A stretch of DNA of 64,000 bases from Streptomyces sp. MUM 2J (GCF_022414535.1 NZ_JADWYM010000008.1:1-64000); one strand, 5' to 3'. Numbered from the stretch's first letter, positions 43,112-52,086 are shown. Program-made: numbers and translations. The notes: generated by a model not told the origin, from the letters alone.

Positions 43112-44514
43112 CGGAGGTCTCCTTCTCGGGAGGGCAGGGGGAGTTCCAGGCGGACTTCCGTGCCCGTGCGGCGCCGGCCGGGGCCGATGCGGATGCGCGC
43201 GCCCACCGAGGCGGCGCGTTCGACCATGCCCAGCAGGCCGAAGTGGCCCGCCCGGCGGAGTTGGTCGAGGGTGGTGCCGGTCGGCAGGCCGCGGCCGTCG
43301 TCGTGCACGCTGATGTGGAGGATGCCGTTCTGCACGCCTGCCGTGACGTCGACGTGTGCCGGGGCGGCGTGGCGGTGGGCGTTCTCCAGAGCCTCCCCGG
43401 CGATGGTGAGGAGCTGGCGGGTGACGCCGGGCGGGAGGCGGGGTGCAAGTTCCGCGCCGGTGAGGTGGTAGGTCGCCGGTACGCCCGTGGTGGAGGTGAA
43501 GCGGCGGGTGAGGGTGGCCAGGCGGTGCAGGACGTCGGGATCGGCGAGGTGTGCCGCGGCGTCGTGGGCGGTGTCCGTGCGCAGGTCCCTCAGCAGGTCC
43601 CTGGCCTCTGCCGCCGCGCGGCGGGCGGAACCGGCGATGACGCGGGCCTGCTGCTCCACCCCGGCCGGGTCCATGCGGTCGGCGGAGGCCGCGAGGCCCT
43701 CCGCCGCCAGTGCGACGCCGTGGAGGGTCTTGGCGACCGAGTCGTGCATCTCGCGGGCGAGCCGGGCTCGTTCGGCGCTCACGGCCTCGGTGACCGCCAG
43801 GCGGGACTGCACGGCCGTGAGGGCCTGGGTCGCGGCGCCGAAGCGGAGCAGGAGGTTGCGCAGGGTGGAGCCGAGCGCGCCCGTGATGACGCACAGACCG
43901 GGCAGGAGCAGGGCCTCGGCCGGTGCCGCCGTCCCGCCCTGCACGCCGTGGACCAGCAGGAGGATGAGCGCCTGGAGGGAGGCGAAGCAGGCCGCGCCCC
44001 GCCAGCTGTAGACGATGCCGGCGAGGAGGGGGGTGCAGACGCTGACGTAGGCGAGGGTCGTGTCGGGGCCCGCGGAGATCAGCAGCAGGGAGCCGAGGAG
44101 GGTGTCGACGGCGAGGAGGGTGGGGTGGCGAAGGAGCAGGGGCCCGAAGCGCTCCCAGTCGCGGAAGAGGGCGTACGAGGCCATGAAGGTGACGACGACC
44201 GCCGCGGCCACCAGGCGGACGCCGAGGCCCGGGGCGGCGTTGAGGAGAGCGGAGGGGGCGGCCAGGGCGATCATGGCCAGGCGGAAGCCGAAGACCTGGC
44301 GGCACATCGCCTGGAGGGCGTTGCGTTCGGGGTGCGGCGCCCTGCCCACCGTCGCGGGGGGTGCGGGTGGCCGGAGGTCTTCGGCGCTGTCCGGGGTGCC
44401 GTCCCCGCCCTGCGTGTCGGTGTGCCGGACGGGTGCGTGCGGCCCCTGGGGGGCCCGTCGGCCCCCGGTGGTCCTCCCGGGGCCACGCGGTGGCCTCGCC
44501 ACGGTCAGTGCCAT
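43108..44514 (-). CDS. Sensor histidine kinase (HisKA_3 type) of the Tad locus
   Basis: A 468-aa membrane kinase. A Pro/Gly/Arg-rich N-terminus (~70 residues) is followed by about six membrane helices (75-215), then the HisKA_3 dimerisation helix with His257 in REMHDSVAKTLHGVAL. A HATPase_c domain follows with N-box AGEALENAHRHA, DDGRGLP and GHFGLLGMVERA (G-boxes). It signals to the LuxR-type regulator encoded next, with a 4-bp overlap. The ATG at 44514 follows GGAGGGGAG and lies 11 bp after the tadC stop, so kinase and motor genes share one transcript. Its signal is unknown. Confidence 0.93.
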   Translation of the reverse strand: MALTVARPPRGPGRTTGGRRAPQGPHAPVRHTDTQGGDGTPDSAEDLRPPAPPATVGRAPHPERNALQAMCRQVFGFRLAMIALAAPSALLNAAPGLGVRLVAAAVVVTFMASYALFRDWERFGPLLLRHPTLLAVDTLLGSLLLISAGPDTTLAYVSVCTPLLAGIVYSWRGAACFASLQALILLLVHGVQGGTAAPAEALLLPGLCVITGALGSTLRNLLLRFGAATQALTAVQSRLAVTEAVSAERARLAREMHDSVAKTLHGVALAAEGLAASADRMDPAGVEQQARVIAGSARRAAAEARDLLRDLRTDTAHDAAAHLADPDVLHRLATLTRRFTSTTGVPATYHLTGAELAPRLPPGVTRQLLTIAGEALENAHRHAAPAHVDVTAGVQNGILHISVHDDGRGLPTGTTLDQLRRAGHFGLLGMVERAASVGARIRIGPGRRRTGTEVRLELPLPSREGDLR

Positions 44515-44525
44515 CTCCCCTCCCC

Positions 44526-45428
44526 CTACTCCCCGGTGATGGACCCGAAGTCGGTGCCCGATCCCAGCAGGAGCCCGGCGCCGAGCAACAGCATCGTCGC
44601 GGGGACCATGAACGTGGTGATCATCAGCGTGGCGCGCGGGACGGCACGGGCTGCTTTGCGGCGGGCGTTCTGTGCGTCGGTGCGGCGCATGTCCCTGGCC
44701 AGGGAGACCAGTGTCTCGACGATGGGTGCACCGAGTTCCTCGCCCTGTTGCAGGGCGGTGACGAACATCGCGACCTGCTCGGAGTCGTTCCTGCGCCTGA
44801 GTTCGGCGAAGGCCTGGCGGCGGCTCATGCCGAGGTCCATCTGGCGGAGGGTGATGCGGATCTCGTCGGCCCAGGGACCCTCGTAGTGGGAGGCCACGCG
44901 GTCCAGGGCCTGGCGGAAGCCGAGGCCGGCGCTGACCACGACCGCGAGGACGTCGAGGAAGTCGGGCAGGGTGCGTTCGATGACGTCCTTGCGGACGCGG
45001 ACGGCCGCCCAGATGCCGACCTCGGCCCAGAACACCCCGAAGGCCAGGAGGAGCAGCGCCACCAGGTAGTTCCCGCGCAGGAGGAACACCAGGAAGCCCA
45101 CCGCGCCCAGGGCTCCGTACACGGCCCTGCGGGCCGCGTAGCGGTCGATGGTCAGGCCGCCGGGGTTGCCCGCCCGGTCGATGCGGCGGCGGACGCGGGC
45201 CACCAGTTTCGGGCCCATCAGGCGCTGTACGGCGGGGGCGTAGCGCATTCCCATGCGGTCGATGAGCGAGTCGACGGCGCCCGTGCGGGTGGCGCCGACC
45301 TCCAGTGCGAGTGCCAGGTCGCTGGGGAGTCTGACGTCCGCCCGGTACATGCGGATGCCGGCGAAGACGCCCCACACGCTCAGGCCCATCAGCAGTGCGA
45401 GCAGCAGGCCCACCGTTCCCAGGTCCAT
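44526..45428 (-). CDS. tadC: TadC, type II/IV secretion inner-membrane protein
   Basis: A 300-aa polytopic protein with the T2SSF domain (about residues 125-260): FLDVLAVVVSAGLGFRQALDRVA, DEIRITLRQMDLGMSRRQAFAELRRR, QQGEELGAPIVETLVSLARDMRR, and a final membrane segment. TadC pairs with TadB as the membrane platform on which TadA drives pilin assembly. It follows tadB after 15 bp. Confidence 0.92.
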   Translation of the reverse strand: MDLGTVGLLLALLMGLSVWGVFAGIRMYRADVRLPSDLALALEVGATRTGAVDSLIDRMGMRYAPAVQRLMGPKLVARVRRRIDRAGNPGGLTIDRYAARRAVYGALGAVGFLVFLLRGNYLVALLLLAFGVFWAEVGIWAAVRVRKDVIERTLPDFLDVLAVVVSAGLGFRQALDRVASHYEGPWADEIRITLRQMDLGMSRRQAFAELRRRNDSEQVAMFVTALQQGEELGAPIVETLVSLARDMRRTDAQNARRKAARAVPRATLMITTFMVPATMLLLGAGLLLGSGTDFGSITGE

Positions 45429-45443
45429 GTCCGTCCTCCCCCG

Positions 45444-46388
45444 TCAGACGTCGATCCGCGACATGCGGCGGATCAGCACGAAACCCACCGTGTACAGGGC
45501 GAACGCCACGATCACGCAGGCCTGGCCGACGGGCGAGCCCGTCATGCGCGCCAGGGCGCCGTCCTTGACGCCGTCCATCAGCAGCAGCGACCCGATGCCG
45601 AGCACGGGGACGGCGTACGACGTCATGCTGACCTGGGAGAGCTGGGTGCGGATCTCCCTCCTGGTCTCCTTGCGTTCCTCCAGTGTCTGGGTGAGGTTGC
45701 GCAGGGCGCCGACGACCTGGCCGCCCGCCCGGTTGGACAGGACCAGGGTCGTGACCAGGACGACCAGTTCGCGGGAGGGGAGGCGGTCCGCCAGCTCTCC
45801 CAGCGCGTCGTCCATGGGGACCCCGATCGCCAACTGGTCGGCGACCTTGCCGAGTTCCTCTCCGGCCGGGGCCTCCAGCTCCTCCGCGGCCATGCCGACG
45901 GCGGTGCGCAGGGCGAGGCCGGCCTGGGTGGCGTTGGCCAGGATGCGGGCCAGTTCGGGGAGTTGGTTGATGAACTTCTCGATACGTTTCTGGCGCTGCC
46001 AGTTGAGGAACTGGACGGCCGCCCCCAGTCCGAGCAGGCCGGCGATCGGGCCGAAGAAGGGGGCCAGTGCCGCATGGCCGATCAGCCACAGGGCGGCGAC
46101 CGCGGTGAGCACGGCGACGACGAACTCGGCCGGGGTCGCGTCCAGGCCGGTGGCTGCCAGCTTCAGTTCGAGCTTCCGGCCGAGCCGCGTGCGGCGCAGC
46201 CTGCGGTCCAGGTGGCGGAAACGGCGTCGGCGGCCGGCGGGCGGGAGTGGGTGGGTGTGGGTGAGGCGGTCCACCAGGGCCGCCTGCCGGGCCCGGCCCT
46301 GGGCGTAGGTGTGCACGCCCAGGACGGCGAGCAGGCAGGTCAGCAGGGTGACGCCGGTGGTCAGCGTGATCAGGGTCTGAAGGTCCAT
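45444..46388 (-). CDS. tadB: TadB, type II/IV secretion inner-membrane protein
   Basis: A 314-aa protein with an N-terminal helix, a basic cytoplasmic region (RRRRFRHLDRRLRR) and the T2SSF domain (LPELARILANATQAGLALRTAVGMAAEEL, GVPMDDALGELADRLPSRELVVLVTTLVLS, AGGQVVGALRNLTQTLEERKETRREIRTQLSQ), then two membrane helices. It is the second half of the Tad membrane platform. 23 bp separate it from tadA. Confidence 0.92.
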   Translation of the reverse strand: MDLQTLITLTTGVTLLTCLLAVLGVHTYAQGRARQAALVDRLTHTHPLPPAGRRRRFRHLDRRLRRTRLGRKLELKLAATGLDATPAEFVVAVLTAVAALWLIGHAALAPFFGPIAGLLGLGAAVQFLNWQRQKRIEKFINQLPELARILANATQAGLALRTAVGMAAEELEAPAGEELGKVADQLAIGVPMDDALGELADRLPSRELVVLVTTLVLSNRAGGQVVGALRNLTQTLEERKETRREIRTQLSQVSMTSYAVPVLGIGSLLLMDGVKDGALARMTGSPVGQACVIVAFALYTVGFVLIRRMSRIDV

Positions 46389-46411
46389 GGTGGGTGTCCG
46401 TCCTGCCTGTC

Positions 46412-47749
46412 CTACCTGGCCTCGCGCAGGGCCAGCTCGTCCGGGGAGTGCGCCACTCCGAAGGCCTGCGCGACGGGCTGGCCCGCCAGGAAGAGGCGGT
46501 CCGCGGTGCGGCGCGGGAGGGGGAAGTGGCGGAAGGCGCCGTGCACGCGCCCGTCGTGCGTCATCGGCTGCGCCTCGAACCGGGCCACCGTGGCCAGGCG
46601 GTACGGCTCGCCGCCGTGGCTGTCGAGCAGGGCGATCTCGGTGATGCGGCGGGCGCCGTCGGGGAAGCGGGTGAGCTGGGCGATCACGTCGACGGCGCTG
46701 TTGATCTGGTCGTGCAGGGCGGCGAAGGGGATCTCGACGTCGGACATGGAGGCCAGGGTCTGGAGGCGGGTGAGCGCGTCCTCGGCGCTGTTGGCGTGGA
46801 CGGTGGCGAGGGAGCCGTCGTGGCCGGTCGACATGGCCTGGAGCATGTCCAGCGACTCACCGCCGCGGACCTCGCCGACCACGATCCGGTCGGGGCGCAT
46901 GCGCAGCGAGTTGCGGACCAGGTCGCGGATGCTGATCCGGCCCTGGCCCTCGACGTTGGGCGGACGGGACTCCAGGCGGATGACGTGGTGCTGCTGGAGC
47001 TGGAGCTCGGCGGAGTCCTCGATGGTGATGATCCGCTCGCCGTCGGGGATCAGCCCGGACAGGGCGTTGAGCAGGGTCGTCTTTCCGGTGCCGGTGGCGC
47101 CGGAGACGATCACGTTGAACCTGGCCTGCACCAGGCCGGCCAGCAGGAACAGCATGTGCTCGTCGAGCGAGCCGAGGCCGATCAGCTCCTGGAGGGTGAA
47201 GGAGCGGGGGAAGCGGCGGATCGTGAGGATCGGCCCGGTCAGCGACAGCGGCGGGATGATGACGTTGACGCGTTCGCCGGACGGGAGGCGTGCGTCGACC
47301 ATGGGGTTCGATTCGTCGACGCGCCGGTTGACGGTGGAGACGATGCGTTCGATGGTCTGCATCAGCTGGTCGGCGGAGGCGAAGCGGAGGGGCAGCTGCT
47401 CGACCCGGCCGGCCCGCTCCACGAAGATCGCGTCCGGTCCGTTCACCATGATCTCCGTGACGGAGGCGTCCTCCAGCAGCGGTTCGAGGATGCCGAGCCC
47501 GAGCGCCTCGTCGACCACCCGGCGGATCAGCTGGGCGCGTTCGACCGTCGACAGGACCGGGCCCTCGCGGCTGATGATGTGGCCGAGGACGCGTTCGAGC
47601 CGGGCCCGGCGCTCGGCGGCGGCCAGCGCGCCCATCTCCGCGAGGTCGATCTCCTCCAGGAGCTTGGCGCGGTAGGAGGCGACCAGGTGGCCGTCCTCGC
47701 CCCGGCTGCCCTGCTCCTCGGGGGAGTTGATGCGTGCCCGCAGGCTCAT
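46412..47749 (-). CDS. tadA: TadA/CpaF secretion ATPase
   Basis: A 445-aa cytoplasmic hexameric ATPase that powers Flp pilus extension. The N-terminal helical domain is followed by ELLL-type strand regions, then the RecA-like core with Walker A SGATGTGKTTLLNAL (Lys223), the Asp box (IITIEDSAEL), Walker B (DRIVVGEVRGGESLDML) and the His box (MSTGHDGSLATVHANSAEDAL). All catalytic elements of CpaF are intact. It starts the motor part of the operon; the 120 bp before it, up to the TadE-like gene's stop, show no gene. Confidence 0.96.
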   Translation of the reverse strand: MSLRARINSPEEQGSRGEDGHLVASYRAKLLEEIDLAEMGALAAAERRARLERVLGHIISREGPVLSTVERAQLIRRVVDEALGLGILEPLLEDASVTEIMVNGPDAIFVERAGRVEQLPLRFASADQLMQTIERIVSTVNRRVDESNPMVDARLPSGERVNVIIPPLSLTGPILTIRRFPRSFTLQELIGLGSLDEHMLFLLAGLVQARFNVIVSGATGTGKTTLLNALSGLIPDGERIITIEDSAELQLQQHHVIRLESRPPNVEGQGRISIRDLVRNSLRMRPDRIVVGEVRGGESLDMLQAMSTGHDGSLATVHANSAEDALTRLQTLASMSDVEIPFAALHDQINSAVDVIAQLTRFPDGARRITEIALLDSHGGEPYRLATVARFEAQPMTHDGRVHGAFRHFPLPRRTADRLFLAGQPVAQAFGVAHSPDELALREAR

Positions 47750-47869
47750 CCGTCCGGTCCTCCTCGGTCGGTGGTCGGGGGTCGTGGTGGGGGTCGGCGG
47801 TCCTGGCCGTCGGCCGGGGGCAGGGGGCGGGTTCGTCGGCCTCCCGGCCGCCGGGCGGCACGTCCGGGG

Positions 47870-48499
47870 TCAGTGGTCGAGCGGCATGGTCGCCGTCCGG
47901 TGGGCCTGCCCGAAGCTCCAGCCGGGGACCAGGGAAGGGATGTCGACGTCGGCGGTGACCTGGACCTCCTCGCCCAGTTCGGCGGCGGAGCACTGGGTGC
48001 CGTCGGCGAGCCAGCCGCTGACGGCCCGGGTGCAGCCCTGCTGGGCGCCCTGGTGGAGGGACGCGCTGCGGGCGCCGGAGCGGGCCGCCGTACCGGCCTG
48101 CTGGGCGGCGTAGGCGATCAGGCCGAGCTGGACGCCGGCGAGTGCGACGAGCAGCAGGACGGGCACGAAGCCCAGGTACTCCAGGGCGACCTGCCCCCGG
48201 TCCCCTCCGCCGCGCACGAGCCGGGCGGTGCGGCGCCGCAGCAGCATGTGCCCGCGGCGCGGCCCGCCGGGGCGGCCCCAGCGGTGCGAGGCACGGTCCG
48301 GGGTCCGGGCGGTGCGGCGCCTCAGCCGGGCGCCGCCGCCCCCGCCGGGGATCCCCGCGCTCCGGTCCCCGAGTCCCGCGGCCCGGGTCCGGGTCCGGGG
48401 TCGGTGTCGGTGTCGGTGTCGCCCGCCGCGCGGTTCGGCGCTCCGGCCGCGCCGCGGCACCGTCCGCTCCGTTTCCTCCGCTGCCTCGTCAGGCGCCAT
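47870..48499 (-). CDS. TadE-like pseudopilin with an Arg-rich N-terminal extension
   Basis: A 209-aa protein. The TadE signature DRGQVALEYLGFVPVLLLVALAGVQLGLIAYAAQQAGTAARSGA begins near residue 97 and is followed by a small extracytoplasmic domain with cysteines. The first ~85 residues are extraordinarily Arg/Pro/Gly/His-rich. The ATG at 48499 has an excellent AGGAGGTGA site that lies in the end of the preceding TadE gene and would overlap it by 11 bp. A start at 48247 (MLLRRR) would give a normal-length 125-aa protein with a weak site. I report the longer form because of the ribosome site. Confidence 0.75.
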   Translation of the reverse strand: MAPDEAAEETERTVPRRGRSAEPRGGRHRHRHRPRTRTRAAGLGDRSAGIPGGGGGARLRRRTARTPDRASHRWGRPGGPRRGHMLLRRRTARLVRGGGDRGQVALEYLGFVPVLLLVALAGVQLGLIAYAAQQAGTAARSGARSASLHQGAQQGCTRAVSGWLADGTQCSAAELGEEVQVTADVDIPSLVPGWSFGQAHRTATMPLDH

Positions 48500-48881
48500 T
48501 TCGGTCGGTCACCTCCTCCACCGCTCCCGCCGAGCCGTGCACGGTGAACGGGAAGCCGATCACGCCCGGGAAGAGAACGGGAACTCTCAGGGAGACGGAG
48601 GCCTTCACATAGCCGCCGCCGGTCGTGCAGGTCACCTGTGCGTCCCCCCTCCAGGCCCCCGACAGCGTGTCGAGGCCCGCCCGCTCGCACGCTCCCTCGC
48701 GCGCCCCCGGTTCGGCGGCCGTCGCCGCGCGGACCGCCTCGTCGGCAGCGTTCCCCGCGAGCGTGAAGGTGTACCCCACGAGCACGAACTGCCACAGCAG
48801 CACCAGGGTGACGACGATCAGCGGGATCATGCCGAGGAACTCGACGGTGACCTGGCCCCGGTCGGTCGGCGGGCGCCTCAT
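48489..48881 (-). CDS. tadE: TadE-like pseudopilin
   Basis: A 130-aa minor pilin-like protein. A short basic leader with GQVTVEFLGMIPLIVVTLVLLWQFVLVGYTFTLAGNAADEAVRAA forms the prepilin-type signal and helix; the remaining domain is beta-rich with a cysteine pair. It is expected to be cleaved by prepilin peptidase and help assemble the Flp pilus. The start overlaps the cpaE stop (ATGA) and the end overlaps the next TadE gene, so translation is coupled on both sides. Confidence 0.9.
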   Translation of the reverse strand: MRRPPTDRGQVTVEFLGMIPLIVVTLVLLWQFVLVGYTFTLAGNAADEAVRAATAAEPGAREGACERAGLDTLSGAWRGDAQVTCTTGGGYVKASVSLRVPVLFPGVIGFPFTVHGSAGAVEEVTDRNGA

Positions 48882-50131
48882 CCCCCGCCCTCCCTGCGCC
48901 GCCGGAAGCCGCCCGCGGATCGGTCGCCGCGCAGCCGTCCCCCGGCACGGTGGCCCTCCGGGGACCTGACCAGGCCGAGTTCACCGGCGAGCGTCCACAG
49001 AGCCTGCTTGACCGTGCCCTTGTGGTCGAGTTCGTGCAGGCGGCCGGCGTCCACCGCGGCCTGGAGTTCCTTGTAGGCGGCGGGGACCGCGGTGCCGGCG
49101 ATGCCGGTGCCGGTGATCTTCTGGACGAGCGGCGGCTGGATCTCCGTACCGCGGGTGTGGCGGTTGACGACGACGGTGGTCTCCTCGGCCTTGCGGATCT
49201 GGAGCCGGTCCCACATGCGGACGACGCGTTTGGCGCCGCGGACCGCGACGACGTCCGGGGTGGTGACCAGCAGGGCCCGGTCGGCCATCTCGACGGCGGT
49301 TGCGCCGGCGCCGCCCAGCTGGGCCCCGCAGTCGATGACGACGACCTCGTAGCGGGAGCGCAGTGCGGTGACGAGGTGGCGGGCGGCGCGGTCGGTGACC
49401 TCCTCGCCGCGTTCGCCCTCGGCGGGTGCGAGGAGGAGGGCGACGCCGGTGTCGTGCTGGAAGACGGCGTCGGCCAGGACGCGGGGGGTGATGTCGGTGA
49501 TGGTGGCGAGGTCGACGACCGAGCGGCGGAACTGGACGTCCAGGTAGGAGGCGATGTCGCCGGTCTGGAGGTCCAGGTCGACCAGGACGGTGCTGTGGCC
49601 GGAGGCCTGAGCGGCGAGGGCGAGCTGGACGGCGGTGACGGTGGCGCCGACGCCTCCCTTGGCGCCGCTGACGGTGACGACGGTGCCGCCGGCGCCGGTG
49701 AACACGTCGCCGCCGTGGCCGAGATGGCGCCGGACGCCCGCCGACCACTGGGCGACGGCCTGGACGCGGCTGGCGAGTTCGTCGTAGGACAGCGGCAGGG
49801 CGACCAGGCCGCGGGCGCCGGAGTCCATGGCGGCGGAGAACAGGCCGGGTCCGGCGTCGGCGGTGACGAGGATGACGCCGACGGCCGGGAAGCGGACGGA
49901 GACCTCGCGGATCAGCTCCAGTGCGGGCACCGGGCCGATCCGCTCGTGGACGACGACGACCTCGGGCAGCTCGCCCACCGACTCGGCGGCGAGCCGGGCG
50001 AGGGTGTCGACGAGCTGGGTGGAGTCGACGACGGGGGCGAGGGGTTCGACGTCGGGCAGCTGGCCGAGCAGGGTGGTGATGGACCGGACGGCGTCCGCGT
50101 CGCCGACCGCCGGGAGGATCCTCGTGGTCAT
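48878..50131 (-). CDS. cpaE: CpaE/TadZ-like P-loop ATPase
   Basis: A 417-aa cytoplasmic protein of the Tad locus. The N-terminal ~125 residues form an atypical receiver-like domain (VVVVHERIGPVPALELIREV, VGVILVTADAG) without a clear phospho-Asp. Then comes a MinD/ParA-like domain with the deviant Walker A GAKGGVGAT (157-165), in which the usual second lysine position is Ala. This is the normal CpaE variant. Walker B regions VLVDLDLQTGD and VVIDCGAQ are present. It positions the pilus machine at a cell site in other bacteria. It is followed by tadE with overlap. Confidence 0.92.
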   Translation of the reverse strand: MTTRILPAVGDADAVRSITTLLGQLPDVEPLAPVVDSTQLVDTLARLAAESVGELPEVVVVHERIGPVPALELIREVSVRFPAVGVILVTADAGPGLFSAAMDSGARGLVALPLSYDELASRVQAVAQWSAGVRRHLGHGGDVFTGAGGTVVTVSGAKGGVGATVTAVQLALAAQASGHSTVLVDLDLQTGDIASYLDVQFRRSVVDLATITDITPRVLADAVFQHDTGVALLLAPAEGERGEEVTDRAARHLVTALRSRYEVVVIDCGAQLGGAGATAVEMADRALLVTTPDVVAVRGAKRVVRMWDRLQIRKAEETTVVVNRHTRGTEIQPPLVQKITGTGIAGTAVPAAYKELQAAVDAGRLHELDHKGTVKQALWTLAGELGLVRSPEGHRAGGRLRGDRSAGGFRRRREGGG

Positions 50132-50140
50132 GCGGGCCTC

Positions 50141-50845
50141 TCACTTGTCCTTGGCGAGTTCGTACGTCCGGTCCTGTGCGGGGACGCCGCCGTCGCCGCC
50201 GGGTGCGACCAACGCCAGGCGGACCCGCTTGGCGAACGACTCGGCGTAGGTGATGCGCTGGGCGTCGATCGCGGACAGCGCGAAGGTGATGGGGACGGCC
50301 TCGGTGGGCTGGGTGCGGCGGTCCGCGTCGGGTTCGAGGGCGGTCAGCCTGCCGACGTCGAGGACGTGGGCACCGGTCACGATGACCCGGGACTGGTCGG
50401 GCTCGCCCTTCTTGTCGCCCTCGAAGGTGGCGTAGACGTTGACGGTGGCACCCGGGGTGATCTTGCCGGCCACGCCGGTCGCCGCGTCGATCATGATGGC
50501 GACCTCCTGTTGACCGGGCTGGAGGGCGGGCCGGTCGACGATCATGTCCCGCTGGAGCAGGGACCCGGCGTGCAGGGTGGTGACGGCGGTCTTGCCGCGG
50601 ATCTCGGACAGGTCGGTGACGGCGGTGTCCGACAGCCAGCGCTCGGGCATCTCGATCTGCTTGAACTGGTCCGCGCTGAGTACGGTGTAGGGCTTGATGT
50701 TGCTCTTGAGCCGGTAGGCGGTGACCTCGGGACCGACCTTGGACTTCACGTCGCTGATGACGGAGAGCACGCCGGCGAACGCGCCGAGGGCGCACAGGAC
50801 CGACAGGAGCAGGAGGATCACGCCGCGGCGCTGACGGGAGTTCAT
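50141..50845 (-). CDS. cpaB: CpaB/RcpC-like SAF-domain protein
   Basis: A 234-aa protein with one N-terminal membrane helix (about 8-30, VILLLLSVLCALGAFAGVLSVI) and an extracytoplasmic SAF domain (IKPYTVLSADQFKQIEMPERW, IRGKTAVTTLHAGSLLQRDMI) followed by an RcpC/CpaB region (VAIMIDAATGVAGKITPGATVNVYATF). The family is a Tad-system component thought to interact with the wall or pore. Nine base pairs separate it from cpaE. Confidence 0.9.
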   Translation of the reverse strand: MNSRQRRGVILLLLSVLCALGAFAGVLSVISDVKSKVGPEVTAYRLKSNIKPYTVLSADQFKQIEMPERWLSDTAVTDLSEIRGKTAVTTLHAGSLLQRDMIVDRPALQPGQQEVAIMIDAATGVAGKITPGATVNVYATFEGDKKGEPDQSRVIVTGAHVLDVGRLTALEPDADRRTQPTEAVPITFALSAIDAQRITYAESFAKRVRLALVAPGGDGGVPAQDRTYELAKDK

Positions 50846-50893
50846 GGACCGTGCAACCTCATCGGGGGTGGGCGGGGCGGGGACGGGGCGCGA

Positions 50894-51775
50894 TCAGCCG
50901 ACCGGGAGCCGGCGGCCGTACGGCTGCGGGCCGCCGTAGGGCTGGAGTTCGCCGAGGACGGGCGGCGTGGCGGAGCAGAAGACGCAGCGGTCGCCGATGA
51001 CGTCGAGGCCGCACCAGTGGCAGGGGTTCTGGCGCACGGAGGCGACGAGTTGGTAGAGGACGGGCAGGTCGGGCAGGTAGGCGCAGAACTCGATGGCCTT
51101 GCCGGTGCCCCACCAGTCGGCGGACTCGGCGGGCAGCGGTGCCTCGCGCAGGCCGCGTGCCTGCCAGGCCGGGGCGAGGGTGCTGCCGACCCAGTCGGAC
51201 TGGAGCTGCCCCCGCGCGACGAGCAGGGAGGTGGCGAAGTCGGGGCCGGGCAGGGCGGCGTCCGGGGTGCCGAGCCGTACGACGCGTGGTTCGGGGTGGG
51301 CGAGGACGGCGAACTGGCTGCCGGGCACCCAGGAGCGGGCGTGCGCCTTGAGGTCGACGGGGATGCGGTCGAGGCGGGTGAGGGAGCCGAGCAGGGCGCC
51401 GGCGTGGAGGTAGTGGGTGAGGAGCCGGCCGGCGGAGGCGAGGACGCCGGGGCCGAGGTCGCAGGAGGCGAGCTGGCGCAGCTGGCGGGCGAGGACGGCG
51501 ACGGCCAGCGGCGGCAGGTCGGGCCGGAGGAAGGCGATGCGGTCGCTCTCCAGCAGGGAGCGGATGGTGCGAAGTCTGCGCTCCACGCCGGGCGGTGTCG
51601 CCCCCGAGTGCACGACGACGACGTGCCCGTGCTGTTCGACGAGGTTCTGCACGGCGCGGAGCGCCTGCTCCAGCGGCTGTCGGTCGATGTCCCCCAGGAC
51701 GGCCGCGGGCAGGGTTCGCTCGTCCTGCGCCGGCAGTGCCAGGTCGGCACCGGTCACGGCAATGGCAGTTGGCAC
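50894..51775 (-). CDS. Zinc-ribbon protein, first gene of the Tad operon
   Basis: A 293-aa protein I cannot name. The N-terminal ~120 residues suggest a Rossmann- or receiver-like alpha/beta domain (LEQALRAVQNLVEQHGHVVVVHSGATP). The middle part has several strands (SQFAVLAHPEPRVVRLGTPDA) and the end has a four-cysteine zinc ribbon (CHWCGLDVIGDRCVFC). No membrane helix. I use the GTG at 51775 because GGGGAG stands six bases upstream; an ATG at 51826 is poorly supported. It is the most 5' gene of the operon, 48 bp before cpaB, and divergent from the chitinase gene. Confidence 0.72.
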   Translation of the reverse strand: MPTAIAVTGADLALPAQDERTLPAAVLGDIDRQPLEQALRAVQNLVEQHGHVVVVHSGATPPGVERRLRTIRSLLESDRIAFLRPDLPPLAVAVLARQLRQLASCDLGPGVLASAGRLLTHYLHAGALLGSLTRLDRIPVDLKAHARSWVPGSQFAVLAHPEPRVVRLGTPDAALPGPDFATSLLVARGQLQSDWVGSTLAPAWQARGLREAPLPAESADWWGTGKAIEFCAYLPDLPVLYQLVASVRQNPCHWCGLDVIGDRCVFCSATPPVLGELQPYGGPQPYGRRLPVG

Positions 51776-52012
51776 GCGCAGCTCCCCATCCACGCCTGTC
51801 GGTGGCCGGGTGTGACACCGGCGCACCGAGATGACTTCACTGCGTGACTACCTGAGCACTGTAACCACGCGTCTGTGACCGGAGAACAGCCTTTCCGCAG
51901 CTCCGCGCGAAACACCGCCGCACAAGTCGCTTCAAATCAGGACAGGTTGCGCAGACGTCCGCCGCGATGTCGGTTCGGCGGGCGGATTCGGCCCGGACTC
52001 TTGACAGTTGAA

Positions 52013-52026
52013 TTGGTCTGGACCAA
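52013..52026. promoter_or_regulatory. DasR-type operator (dre site) of the chitinase gene
   Basis: TTGGTCTGGACCAA is a perfect palindrome of 6+2+6 and fits the DasR consensus TGGTCTAGACCA. It lies between a TTGACA box (52001-52006) and the chitinase start, so DasR would repress until amino-sugar phosphates accumulate. The site also lies in the region upstream of the Tad operon. Confidence 0.75.
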
Positions 52027-52086
52027 CTTGATACGTCGACGGTGGCCACCGTGTCCCTACCCCCCTCTCCCTCCCCGGAGGCACCA

